NCBI GenBank assembly: GCA_965206675.1
Contig: CBDBKL010000006.1
Span: 1-64,000 of the forward strand
DNA: 64,000 nucleotides
Direction: 5' to 3'
Source: CBDBKL01 sp965206675
GTDB lineage: Bacteria; Bdellovibrionota; Bdellovibrionia; Bdellovibrionales; JAKFYE01
Shown here: one piece after another, positions 26,405 through 34,927 of the stretch
How positions within the stretch are numbered: the stretch's first letter is position 1
Layout: every line of letters begins with the position of its first letter
The notes under the pieces: generated by a model
The model's input: only the letters and a program-made list of their open reading frames with translations
What the model was told of the DNA's origin: nothing
Databases searched by the model: none
Position numbers and translations under genes: made by a program

Positions 26405-26579
26405 AAACACTCGAAAAACCCTAATTGACAAAAAAACAGCATAATTGACAAATTTTAGACACAAAATGCCCCTAAAATAAAGCCCTAAGTTATTGAAATA
26501 ACATGGTTTTAAAGTATTTCTCATTGGAATACTTTTTACTCTTTAAATATAGTATAAATAATTAAGGGAAGTAATAAAA

Positions 26580-27644
26580 ATGAAAACTTACTTAAAAATT
26601 GCATTCCTATCAACTGCTGTTTTCGCCCTATCAGCGTGTTCAGGTTCGAAAAACTCTGTGAAATCAAATACAATTCACGAAGATAAATCTCTCACTCATA
26701 CCGGTGCCAAGAATAAACATAATCAAGATTATGCCATATTTATCCCAGACCGTATTATAAATTGGTATACCAACGCTATCGAAAGTACTGTTAAAAATAT
26801 GAACATGGTTCACAAAAAAAACCTATCACTCAACCCCCAAGAACCTAAAACTTCATTAACAACTCTTCCCCCTTTACCCTCTCGCAAAGATCTCGTGGAA
26901 TTATTTAAATGGCAAGAAAACGATACAAAGATTATAGATTTTGAAAAAATGTATTCTGGCCCAGGAGAAACATTCGGTGAAGAGATAACATGGAAAATAA
27001 CAACAATGGATTCACAAAATGGCCAAGTCATACACACATTTACCGGAAATGTTACAAAGCTTACAGAAAATAAGGAAATAGAAGAAATCACAACAGCAAT
27101 CTCAGATACAGGACTGACATCAACATTGGCTTGTTTACTAGTAAATTGCATAGACTTTTTTACCTTAGTTAAACAAAATGACAAAATTGTAGCTGACATC
27201 TTCAGAACAAGAAGTCTTCGAATAACTAAAGTAGAAATAGACGAAGAGGCCGCTGCAGCTCTCGCCAAACAATCTAATGGACTTCAAAGCACTTATACTC
27301 ATAATAATACAATCAACTTTGATACAAAAGTCATACAAACACGACCTGGGTTTACGAAAATAACACTGAAACATAAGTCGATTAATATTCATGGTGAACT
27401 TGTACATAGCGAAGGGAAATGTTCCTCTCTATATTTTACAAATCCAACTTCTCCCAACAACGTAGGAACATATTGTGTAGAAGAAAATGATCACCAAACA
27501 CAATTAATTTTAAATTATAACTTTCGATCTGAAGGTAAGAATTATAAAGCACGCCTTCTTATGCAAGAAAGAGATTCCGGATACATTAACCCACCTAAAG
27601 AATCTCCTGAAACTGTTGGCTCACAAACTAAAACTTCAAAATAA
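26580..27644 (+). CDS. Lipoprotein of unknown function
   Basis: 354 residues with a lipoprotein signal: hydrophobic stretch then lipobox LSAC at residues 18-21. The mature protein is rich in beta-type segments (EEITWKITTMDSQNGQVIHTFTGNVTKLTENKE) and has two later cysteines (EGKCSS, GTYCVE), likely a disulfide. No family recognised. Good ribosome site (AAGGGAAG) upstream. AT-rich codons again, unlike the two genes before it. Confidence 0.7.
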   Translation: MKTYLKIAFLSTAVFALSACSGSKNSVKSNTIHEDKSLTHTGAKNKHNQDYAIFIPDRIINWYTNAIESTVKNMNMVHKKNLSLNPQEPKTSLTTLPPLPSRKDLVELFKWQENDTKIIDFEKMYSGPGETFGEEITWKITTMDSQNGQVIHTFTGNVTKLTENKEIEEITTAISDTGLTSTLACLLVNCIDFFTLVKQNDKIVADIFRTRSLRITKVEIDEEAAAALAKQSNGLQSTYTHNNTINFDTKVIQTRPGFTKITLKHKSINIHGELVHSEGKCSSLYFTNPTSPNNVGTYCVEENDHQTQLILNYNFRSEGKNYKARLLMQERDSGYINPPKESPETVGSQTKTSK

Positions 27645-27801
27645 TAACAAATTATCAATAGCTCTTCGTGTTGATTCTACAAAAATGCATTTTAGTGATG
27701 ATAAAGTTGTACCCGTAACAGTTGAAATTGATCTAGATAGAAATAAAGTTCCACTTGAAGTTGATACAATCTTACTTATGAAAATGAAACTAACGATTTA
27801 A
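27645..27801 (+). pseudogene. Possible coding remnant after the lipoprotein gene
   Basis: An open frame of about 50 residues (LRVDSTKMHFSDDKVVPVTV...) runs to a stop at 27801 in a different frame from the lipoprotein gene. Its composition is protein-like, but there is no separate start or ribosome site, so it may be a leftover end of a second gene or a former extension. Weak evidence. Confidence 0.25.
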
Positions 27802-27844
27802 TGGAAATCACAATAGGGACAGGGACAAGCAACTTCTGTATTAA

Positions 27845-28930
27845 TTATTCCATTTGCCATTCATAATCATCCGGAAATACCGATGGTGCGTAGTTTGAAG
27901 CCTCTTCAATCGTATAAAGTAAAGCCTCAGAAGCATTGACATCTTCACTTCCTATAACCTGACCCTCATAGGTCTTATTGGCACTAAAATGAGGTATGAT
28001 ACCAGCGCAAGGACGAGGAGACGTCATAACCGTCCCATATAAAGGTCTTTCTCTATCACTCTTGCATACAGTAGGACTGGCATAGCCCTTTCCCCCTCGA
28101 ACAAAAGGCTTATAATCAATTACCCCACTCGGTGAAGAACTACGATGATGAACCAATCCTAAATTATGTCCTACTTCATGAGCCAAAGTAAAACTCCTCA
28201 AACACATTTCTTTTACACTAACTACACCCACAGAAGCCCATGATCTCGCTATAGACTCAGGCATACCACGATCTCTTATCATAGCATAACCACAAGCACC
28301 CTCTACTTTAGGAAGAATAACATAGGCGAGATCTGCTCCATAAATTCTTCGTAACTCCGGTAATTGATTTCGCATAAATTCTTTTAGCTCAATACGTGAT
28401 GTGCGATCTACAGCATTCATTTCAGAAGAGGGAATAACCTCAACGACTCTGAGTCTGGCATTCACGCCACTATGTTCAAAGACCCCATTGGCCTCTGAAA
28501 CATATCGATCAGCTCCAAGAAGTAATTCCCTAGTGTTTTCTTCATCTGATGGGTAAAGAAATACAATATCAATAACATGTGTTTTGTCTTGAGAGGCTCT
28601 CCTATCAGGATCTGGAATACCTGATAACAATGTCATGTCTACTGATGGATCTTCAAGATTTAATTTAGACATTCTCTTATTCAGTTCTTTCTTTAGTTCA
28701 ACAATATATTCTTTGCTCCCATCTACTAAATGAGACGTAGAAACAGTGTTAAGCCACGCTTTGGCTTCGCTCAATTTATTGCTCGAAGCAGGATACCTCA
28801 AGGAAAGAATTTCAGGAGCAGTCGCTGCACAACCAAATTGATCATGACTTGCTGTCTTAGAAGTAAGAGTCTGGCAACCCAAAGTCATGAGAGCTAAACA
28901 AAATACGGTTATGTATAAAATACTTTTCAT
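27845..28930 (-). CDS. Metzincin-type zinc metalloprotease, predicted lipoprotein
   Basis: 361 residues from ATG 28930, preferred over the ATG six codons upstream because AGGGGGAGGG lies just before it. Lipobox LGC follows a hydrophobic stretch (YITVFCLALMTLGC). The metzincin zinc motif HEVGHNLGLVHH is at 251-262 (ligands His251, His255, His261; catalytic Glu252). Upstream is IDIVFLYPSDEENTRELL, typical of reprolysin (M12B)-like bacterial proteases. A downstream Met-turn candidate is TVMTS. Likely a surface or periplasmic peptidase; substrate unknown. Confidence 0.85.
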   Translation of the reverse strand: MKSILYITVFCLALMTLGCQTLTSKTASHDQFGCAATAPEILSLRYPASSNKLSEAKAWLNTVSTSHLVDGSKEYIVELKKELNKRMSKLNLEDPSVDMTLLSGIPDPDRRASQDKTHVIDIVFLYPSDEENTRELLLGADRYVSEANGVFEHSGVNARLRVVEVIPSSEMNAVDRTSRIELKEFMRNQLPELRRIYGADLAYVILPKVEGACGYAMIRDRGMPESIARSWASVGVVSVKEMCLRSFTLAHEVGHNLGLVHHRSSSPSGVIDYKPFVRGGKGYASPTVCKSDRERPLYGTVMTSPRPCAGIIPHFSANKTYEGQVIGSEDVNASEALLYTIEEASNYAPSVFPDDYEWQME

Positions 28931-28994
28931 ATCCCTCCCCCTTATCATCTTGGCATATTTTGTTGTTTTTTCCTATAGGTCCTTTGTCCCCCCT

Positions 28995-29567
28995 TTACTC
29001 TATATTTGAAGACAAATAAGAAAGCATCTCTGGGCGGTCCCAACGCTCAGCTCCTGAAAACTTTCTCACCAACTTATGATCAGCTTGAAAAAGATAGGAC
29101 TCTGGAAGAACTTCTGTTCCATAAGAAGTAGCTATTGAAAGTGTTTTATCCCAAATATGCACGACATCTTTATGATATCCATTAAATTTTTCTAAAAACT
29201 GTTTCAATGCCTCTTCATCACTATCTGCACTGACAGCGACCATCTTAATCTGACCTTTAAAGTGATTTAACATGTTTATTAAAGAAGGAAACTCTTCGAC
29301 ACAAGGGCCGCACCAACTGGCCCAAAAACTAACAAGTACAGGCGTACCCTTTAGCTCTCCAAGCGAAAACATTTTGCCATTATCAAATCTCTTACCAATT
29401 AATTCTCTGGCACCACTTTCTTTCATCTCTGCAGTGACTTCATAACTGATAGGCAAGGCATTCCGTCCCTCTTGATAGGAACGCAAATGGTTCCAAAAGA
29501 AGACCATAAGAAAAATCCCGCCTACTAAAAACAATATTCCTAAAATTGGCTTTGTCATAATATTCAC
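28995..29567 (-). CDS. TlpA/ResA-like membrane-anchored thioredoxin
   Basis: 190 residues: one N-terminal membrane anchor (ILGILFLVGGIFLMVFFW), then a thioredoxin fold with the redox motif WCGPC (Cys86, Cys89) in VLVSFWASWCGPCVEEFPSL and the cis-proline loop EVLPESYLF. TlpA/ResA/CcmG proteins reduce disulfides outside the membrane, often for cytochrome c maturation; the specific role here is not shown. Two possible starts (29567 or ATG 29558). Confidence 0.88.
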   Translation of the reverse strand: MNIMTKPILGILFLVGGIFLMVFFWNHLRSYQEGRNALPISYEVTAEMKESGARELIGKRFDNGKMFSLGELKGTPVLVSFWASWCGPCVEEFPSLINMLNHFKGQIKMVAVSADSDEEALKQFLEKFNGYHKDVVHIWDKTLSIATSYGTEVLPESYLFQADHKLVRKFSGAERWDRPEMLSYLSSNIE

Positions 29568-29582
29568 AATAATAAACTAGGG

Positions 29583-29710
29583 CGGACTATTGAAAAAGTG
29601 TTATCTACTTTGTTGCAATCACTCAAACACTCACTCCGACGTAGGAAAAACTACGCCTCCGTTCGGTTTGAGCTTGAACGCCTCGTATCTAACACTTTTT
29701 CAACAGTCCG
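29583..29710. repeat. Family B repeat, full copy 1 (MITE-like)
   Basis: 128 bp bounded by inverted ends: CGGACTATTGAAAAAGTGTT and the reverse of CGGACTGTTGAAAAAGTGTT (one mismatch in 21). Interior: GTTTGAG...CTCAAAC-type arms and a CGTAG...CTACG hairpin. It is nearly identical over most of its length, in the opposite orientation, to the copy at 48830-48956. It ends about 12 bp after the rplQ stop, so it may act as a transcription terminator there. No transposase inside. Confidence 0.8.
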
Positions 29711-29721
29711 TAGAAACAAAT

Positions 29722-30147
29722 TTAAGCCGTTTGCTCCTGATCCTGAGTTTTCTTTGTCTTCGGAGAAGATGCCATTGCGCCTGAAACACCATCATAGTCT
29801 ACCCATTCAATAAGTGCCATAGCGGCCCCATCACCTGCACGGGGACCGAGTTTAATGATGCGTGTATATCCCCCTTTACGATCTTTGAAACGTGAACTTA
29901 AGTCTTTTAAAAGTTTGGCAATCGCTTTTTTATTCGTCACTCGCTTTTGTAAAGCCATACGAGCAGCAGGTGTGGCTCGCTTACCAATAGTTACAGCTCT
30001 TTCAGCATGACGGCGCAACTCCTTGGCTTTAGATAAGGTTGTTTGAATACGTTCATGTTCGACAAGAGAGACAATTAAATTCCGCATAAGAGCTTCTCGC
30101 CCATCTTTATCTCTTCCAAATGTCTTTACCCGTCTCTTATGCCTCAT
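29722..30147 (-). CDS. rplQ: 50S ribosomal protein L17
   Basis: 141 residues. Starts MRHKRRVKTFGRDKDGREALMRNL and has the family segment SLVEHERIQTTLSKAKELRRHAERAVTIGKR; GYTRIIKLGPRAGDGAAMALIEWV completes the core. The last ~20 residues are a Ser/Lys/Thr-rich tail. It is the last gene of the alpha operon, 33 bp after rpoA, followed by a Family B repeat. Confidence 0.97.
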   Translation of the reverse strand: MRHKRRVKTFGRDKDGREALMRNLIVSLVEHERIQTTLSKAKELRRHAERAVTIGKRATPAARMALQKRVTNKKAIAKLLKDLSSRFKDRKGGYTRIIKLGPRAGDGAAMALIEWVDYDGVSGAMASSPKTKKTQDQEQTA

Positions 30148-30180
30148 GCAAGCTCCAACAAAAATATATTTACTATTGAA

Positions 30181-31458
30181 CTAAACAACTGATCCGCTGT
30201 CGTCATCTCCGCCTTCATCGCCATCTGTTGTTTCCTTAACTTCTTCGCTTATAGTATCAGAGGCTCCTTCACTAGCACCACTCTCCGCATCACCCATCAT
30301 ACTATCACTACTACCAATTGCTCCTTCACTAGTAGCACTCACACCGCTTTCAGTATTAGCGTCTTCATTATACGCTGCACTCTCTACTCTTCCATTTGGC
30401 TCCGACTCCGAAGAAGAGGCAGCACCCTCAGTCGTTGCAACTTGCTGTTGTTGTTGCGCATCTGGGTTCCAATTAGCAGGAGGCCATCCATCAATTTTTG
30501 TTCCCAAAGACAATCCCATCTCGGTCAATATTTCTTTAATTTCATTTAAAGACTTACGACCAAAGTTTTTTGTCTTTAACATCTCTGCCTCAGAGCGTGT
30601 CACCAACTCTCCAATATAACGAATGTTAGCGTTCTTAAGACAATTAGCACTTCGTACTGACAATTCTAAATCATCAACAGAGCGGAAAAGATTGTCATTA
30701 AAGGACGGTGCTGTTTCTTGCTCTTCAACTTCAACAGGCTCATTATTTTCATCAAAGTTAATAAATATCTGAAGTTGTTCTTTCATGATCTTAGATCCTA
30801 AAGACACAGCTTCTTCTGGCTTAAGTGAACCATCCGTCCAAACTTCAAAAGCTAAAGCATCATAGTCTGTCTTCTGACCAACACGCGCATGACTTACAGA
30901 GTAGTTTACACGACGTATAGGTGAATAAAGAGCATCCACTCCAATAAAGCCCACTGGTAAATCTGTCTTACGACTCTCTGCTATTTCATACCCACGACCA
31001 AACTCCACAATAACTTCTGCATCAATTTTACCATTTGGTCCTAAAGTACAAATATGCTGTTCTGGATTTATAACTTCAACTTGATCTGTTAATTGAATAT
31101 CAGCTGCTGTCACAGGACCTTCACCTGTCTTTGTCAGCCTTAAAGTTATAGGTTCAGATGTGTACTGCCGAAAGCGAATAAGTTTAAAGTTAAGTATAAT
31201 ATCCGTCACATCCTCTAAAACATCTGGAATGGTTGTGAACTCATGCAAAATACCTTCAAAACGAACCGCTGTTACAGCAGAGCCCATCATTGAACTTAAC
31301 AAAACCCTACGGAGAGAATTACCAAGAGTAATTCCATAACCTTTTTCTAAAGGCCGTATCATAAACTTTCCATACTCAGCGGTTAAAGAGTCACGATCTA
31401 CTTCGTAACCTCTTGGTTTAATTAAGTCTCTCCAGAATTTATAACTGTGATCCAACAT
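30181..31458 (-). CDS. rpoA: RNA polymerase alpha subunit with long acidic C-terminal tail
   Basis: 425 residues against about 330 in most bacteria. The N-terminal dimerisation domain (GYGITLGNSLRRVLLSSMMGSAVTAVRFEGILHEF) and the C-terminal DNA/activator-binding domain (ELSVRSANCLKNANIRYIGELV, NFGRKSLNEIKEIL) are both normal. From residue 333 a 93-residue Ser/Gly/Glu/Asp/Gln-rich tail is added, probably disordered and strongly acidic. Follows rpsK with a 63-bp gap; the usual rpsD between them is absent. Confidence 0.97.
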   Translation of the reverse strand: MLDHSYKFWRDLIKPRGYEVDRDSLTAEYGKFMIRPLEKGYGITLGNSLRRVLLSSMMGSAVTAVRFEGILHEFTTIPDVLEDVTDIILNFKLIRFRQYTSEPITLRLTKTGEGPVTAADIQLTDQVEVINPEQHICTLGPNGKIDAEVIVEFGRGYEIAESRKTDLPVGFIGVDALYSPIRRVNYSVSHARVGQKTDYDALAFEVWTDGSLKPEEAVSLGSKIMKEQLQIFINFDENNEPVEVEEQETAPSFNDNLFRSVDDLELSVRSANCLKNANIRYIGELVTRSEAEMLKTKNFGRKSLNEIKEILTEMGLSLGTKIDGWPPANWNPDAQQQQQVATTEGAASSSESEPNGRVESAAYNEDANTESGVSATSEGAIGSSDSMMGDAESGASEGASDTISEEVKETTDGDEGGDDDSGSVV

Positions 31459-31521
31459 ATTTAAACTCTCCCTTACCTTAAAATTACCTCACCCTTCTAT
31501 AGGGGGAGGGTAACCCATTTC

Positions 31522-31914
31522 TTAACCTCTCCTCCGCTTAGGAGGGCGACATCCATTATGAGGTATCGGTGTCACATCTCTAATAGAAGAAACTCTCAAC
31601 CCTGTTGCCGATAAAGCTCGAATAGCGGACTCCCTTCCTGCACCAGGACCCTTAACAAAAACAGAACACGATTTCATCCCACTATCTTGAGCTCTGCGAG
31701 CCGCCTCTTCCGCAGCCATTTGAGCGGCAAAAGGTGTTCCCTTACGACTCCCCTTAAATCCCAACTGGCCAGCACTAGACCAAGAAAGCGTATCACCCAT
31801 AGCATCAGTGAATGTCACAATCGTATTTCCAAAACCGGCTAGAATATGACATGTACCACTGGGGACATTCTTTTTTGTTTTCTTACCTTTATTTTTTACT
31901 TTTTTAGCGGCCAT
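31522..31914 (-). CDS. rpsK: 30S ribosomal protein S11
   Basis: 130 residues. GTCHILAGFGNTIVTFTDAMGDTLSW, then GFKGSRKGTPFAAQMAA and the C-terminal VTPIPHNGCRPPKRRRG are diagnostic; this platform protein contacts 16S rRNA at the mRNA exit. 8 bp after rpsM. A Lys-rich N-terminus (about 18 residues) is typical. Confidence 0.98.
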   Translation of the reverse strand: MAAKKVKNKGKKTKKNVPSGTCHILAGFGNTIVTFTDAMGDTLSWSSAGQLGFKGSRKGTPFAAQMAAEEAARRAQDSGMKSCSVFVKGPGAGRESAIRALSATGLRVSSIRDVTPIPHNGCRPPKRRRG

Positions 31915-31922
31915 AATTTTCC

Positions 31923-32297
31923 TTAAACAGCCTTCTTCTTATTTGCAATGGTCTTACGAGGACCTTTGCGAGTTCTAGAATTTGTTTGCGTATTTTGGCC
32001 CCGAACAGGCAAACCCTTCTTATGACGTAAACCTCGATATGTTCCAAGATCCATCAAGCGTTTTATACACATTGAAATTTCTCTGCGTAAGTCACCCTCT
32101 ACTTTATAGGTGCTATCTAAAATTTCACGAATTTTAGCCACGTCCATATCTGTTAACTCACTTGTTCTCAAAGCTGGATCAAATCCCGCCTTTGAACAAA
32201 TTTCTTCTGCCTTCTTATGACCAATTCCATAAACATAGGTCAAAGCAACAACCACTCTTTTATTCTTTGGTAAATCAACCCCTGATACACGTGCCAT
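31923..32297 (-). CDS. rpsM: 30S ribosomal protein S13
   Basis: 124 residues. MARVSGVDLPKNKRVVVALTYVYGIG, a helix-hairpin-helix (GIGHKKAEEIC) and the C-terminal RGLRHKKGLPVRGQNTQTNSRTRKG are diagnostic; it lies in the head and contacts the P-site tRNA and L5. Starts 3 bp after the rpmJ stop. Confidence 0.98.
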   Translation of the reverse strand: MARVSGVDLPKNKRVVVALTYVYGIGHKKAEEICSKAGFDPALRTSELTDMDVAKIREILDSTYKVEGDLRREISMCIKRLMDLGTYRGLRHKKGLPVRGQNTQTNSRTRKGPRKTIANKKKAV

Positions 32298-32300
32298 TAG

Positions 32301-32414
32301 CTATCCCTGCCTCTGCTTATGTTTAGGGTTTTCACAAATCACACGAATTTCCCCGTTACGTTTAATTAACTTACACTTATTGCAAATTTTTTTTACTGAA
32401 GCTCGTACTTTCAT
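32301..32414 (-). CDS. rpmJ: 50S ribosomal protein L36
   Basis: 37 residues, read directly from the sequence: starts MKVRASVKKICNKCKLIKRN and ends NPKHKQRQG. Zinc ligands CxxC (Cys11, Cys14), Cys27 and His32 make it the zinc-binding form. Ribosome site GGGAGAAGG overlaps the start region. A Family B remnant begins 10 bp upstream, and an ankyrin gene sits between it and adk/secY, an unusual interruption. Confidence 0.95.
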   Translation of the reverse strand: MKVRASVKKICNKCKLIKRNGEIRVICENPKHKQRQG

Positions 32415-32423
32415 TCCTTCTCC

Positions 32424-32470
32424 CGGACTGTTGAAAAAGCGTTATCTACTTCGTTGCAATCACACTCATA
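32424..32470. repeat. Family B remnant, copy 3
   Basis: CGGACTGTTGAAAAAGCGTT then ATCTACTTCGTTGCAATCAC: one end of Family B (matches the ends of the copies at 29583 and 48830). The other end is missing or decayed (CTATTGAAAAA at about 32486). It lies between rpmJ and the inserted ankyrin gene. Confidence 0.65.
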
Positions 32471-32615
32471 CCTCTTTGCCTAAGCTATTGAAAAAATTAA
32501 ATAAAAAATACAATGCAAAAAGGAATCGAAAGAGACTAACATCTCTCCACAAAGCCTGTCTACCCCTTTTAGACGCTCTATTCCCTTTCCCAAGAGAACA
32601 GTTCACAATAGCCAT

Positions 32616-34268
32616 TCAATAACCACAATGGATATCATCCCCTCCTCCTCCTAACATCGAAACCACTCTTCCCCCATTATTAAAGGCCTTAAAATTGGCT
32701 ATATCAGCAGGGGTCAAACCCAAATGATTTTGAATACGCTTGGAAGCTCCGTTTTGAAGTAAAAAATTCAAAACCTGTAGCCTTTCATCAAATGCAGCCT
32801 CGTGTAATGCCGTGTCTCCAAAAAGATTCTGGGCGTTGATATCCACCCCTTGCTCAAGTAGCCATTTGGCAATAACAAGATCTTCCTTAAGACCTCTGCG
32901 TAGGACTTGATGCAAAAGGGTGTCCCCAAGATAGTTCCAGTGATGAACATCAGCCCCTGCTCTAACCAAAAGCTCAGCCATACTTAGATTTCTCACACGG
33001 AGAGCCTCAAACAAGGGCGTCTCTCCAGCAAGGTTAGTCTCATTGACATCAACTCCCCCTTCTCTGACCAAAGCAGCTGCTTCTTCATTAATAAATTCAC
33101 TGGGATCAGCATCCCCCTCTCTTAACAAAGCAGTTGCAACTTCTAAATCCCCTCTACGAGCCGCCTCATGTAAAAATCTCTCCGTGGAAAGATCCAAATT
33201 CGGAGCAAATAAAAAATCTGCTACATCAGATGGAGGTGTTTTTACGAATTGATTTTGACTTAAGACTGAAAACGCCCTGGTCTCAAGCCTCTCCGCTTCT
33301 TTAAGTAGAGGTTGAATGACTCTCTCTTTGTAGTTCTCCATAAACTCAACTTGCCTACGCAAAGATTCAGGATTTGTCCCCGATTGAATGACTCCCTTTT
33401 TGTAGTCCTCTATAAAATCCGATATCCCTTCAAGATAAGGATTAAATTCCTGATCCCCACCATGGGCAAGTAACCAGCCCGCAACAGTTATATCCCTGAA
33501 TAAAAAAGCGAAATCCACCGAACCTGTTCTTCCAAAAATCTTCATATTGGGATTGGCTCCATGTCGAAGTAGCACATTCACCATAGGTCTATTGAAAGAC
33601 TTTATAGCCACACTTAGAGCTGTGAGCCGTTTCCCTTGCCAATCCATAACTCTGGCGTCTATATCCGCTCCCCGCTCAAGTAATAATTTAGCTATCCCCT
33701 CACCACGACGATGCTTTACAGATGCCGCTCGAAACAGAGGCGTTCTTCCCCCAGCATCTGCAGCATCTACATCTGCTCCATGATCCAGTAACACTGTGGA
33801 AATATGCTCATCACGCATAACATTGTAAGCAACAGACGCTAAGAGATTAAGAGGCGTTCTTCCCCCAGCATCTCTCGCTTCCACATCCGCATGGTGTTCC
33901 AACAATAACTCTACAATGTCGACATCACGATAAGCATTACTTGCAGAGACAGCACGATGAAGAGCCGTTTTCTTTTGCCCATCCACCGCTTTCACATCAA
34001 CTCCATGCCTCAATAAGAACTCCACAGTATCATACATTCCAAACTCTACCGCCCTATGAAGCAAAGGCCGACCATCAGTAGGATGTCTTGATTCATTTAT
34101 ATCAATCTGACCACTTACAATTAATTTTTTAACAGCCTCTTCTTCCCCCTTTATAAGATGCTGATGAGCATTTGTGATTAATTCCTCCTGAATGGAAAGA
34201 ACCACTACCTCTTGTGCAGAAGAAAACAAAGAAAAAGAGAAAATAAGAATAAAAAACACTAACTTCAT
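32616..34268 (-). CDS. Secreted ankyrin-repeat protein inserted between adk and rpmJ
   Basis: 550 residues with a signal peptide (LVFFILIFSFSLFSSAQE). At least ten ankyrin repeats, for example DGRPLLHRAVEFGMYDTVEFLL, GQKKTALHRAVSASN, AGGRTPLNLLAS, AGETPLFEALRV and FGDTALHEAAFDERLQVLNFLL. A middle stretch (about 270-350) is less regular and helical. It probably presents a protein-binding surface outside the cytoplasm; target unknown. It sits on the same strand as the ribosomal genes, 20 bp after adk, so it may be transcribed with them. Its end, ...DDIHCGY, resembles the short Cys-ended tails of the other ankyrin proteins here. Confidence 0.85.
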   Translation of the reverse strand: MKLVFFILIFSFSLFSSAQEVVVLSIQEELITNAHQHLIKGEEEAVKKLIVSGQIDINESRHPTDGRPLLHRAVEFGMYDTVEFLLRHGVDVKAVDGQKKTALHRAVSASNAYRDVDIVELLLEHHADVEARDAGGRTPLNLLASVAYNVMRDEHISTVLLDHGADVDAADAGGRTPLFRAASVKHRRGEGIAKLLLERGADIDARVMDWQGKRLTALSVAIKSFNRPMVNVLLRHGANPNMKIFGRTGSVDFAFLFRDITVAGWLLAHGGDQEFNPYLEGISDFIEDYKKGVIQSGTNPESLRRQVEFMENYKERVIQPLLKEAERLETRAFSVLSQNQFVKTPPSDVADFLFAPNLDLSTERFLHEAARRGDLEVATALLREGDADPSEFINEEAAALVREGGVDVNETNLAGETPLFEALRVRNLSMAELLVRAGADVHHWNYLGDTLLHQVLRRGLKEDLVIAKWLLEQGVDINAQNLFGDTALHEAAFDERLQVLNFLLQNGASKRIQNHLGLTPADIANFKAFNNGGRVVSMLGGGGDDIHCGY

Positions 34269-34288
34269 ATTACCTCACAGAAAGTAAT

Positions 34289-34927
34289 CTATAAAAGGGC
34301 TTTTATTTTTTGAAAAATTTTATCAGGAGAACCTTCACCATTTACAATAGCCAATATTCCCCTGTTTTCATAAAAATCCTTCAAAGGTGCCGTATTTCTT
34401 TCATAAGCCTCTATACGCACTTGAATAGCAGCTTCTGTATCATCTTTTCTTTGAGATACTGTGCCACCACAATGATCACACACTTCCTCCTTTTTAGGAG
34501 GACAAAAGAGTATATGATAATTCCTCTCACACCCCAAACAGACCCGACGCCCTGTCAAACGTTTCACAATTACCTCTTGGCTCACATCAATAAATATGAC
34601 TTTTCCAAGAACTAAATTCTTTTTTTGTAATAAATCTTGAAGAGCTTCAGCTTGTGCTATTGTTCTAGGGAAACCATCTAGGATAAAGGGTTTATCATAA
34701 AACTTTTCAATCTTCTCTTCTACTAACCCAACCACAACATCATCAGGAACCAATCGCCCATTATCCATAAGGGATTTTGCTTTTAAACCCAGAGGCGTTT
34801 CTTCCTTAATCGCTACTCGAAATAAATTTCCTGTACTGAGATGATTCATACCGAGATCGGAAACAAGCCGTGACGACTGTGTCCCCTTTCCCGCACCAGG
34901 TGGACCAAATAAGGCCACGTTATTCAA
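34289..34927 (-). CDS. adk: Adenylate kinase, zinc-lid type
   Basis: 212 residues. P-loop FGPPGAGKGTQ (8-18), LSTGNLFR, FILDGFPRT and a LID with four cysteines (CLGCERNYH...EVCDHCGG), the zinc-binding kind. Converts 2 ADP to ATP and AMP. Start overlaps the secY stop by 4 bp, the classic secY-adk coupling. Confidence 0.97.
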   Translation of the reverse strand: MNNVALFGPPGAGKGTQSSRLVSDLGMNHLSTGNLFRVAIKEETPLGLKAKSLMDNGRLVPDDVVVGLVEEKIEKFYDKPFILDGFPRTIAQAEALQDLLQKKNLVLGKVIFIDVSQEVIVKRLTGRRVCLGCERNYHILFCPPKKEEVCDHCGGTVSQRKDDTEAAIQVRIEAYERNTAPLKDFYENRGILAIVNGEGSPDKIFQKIKALL

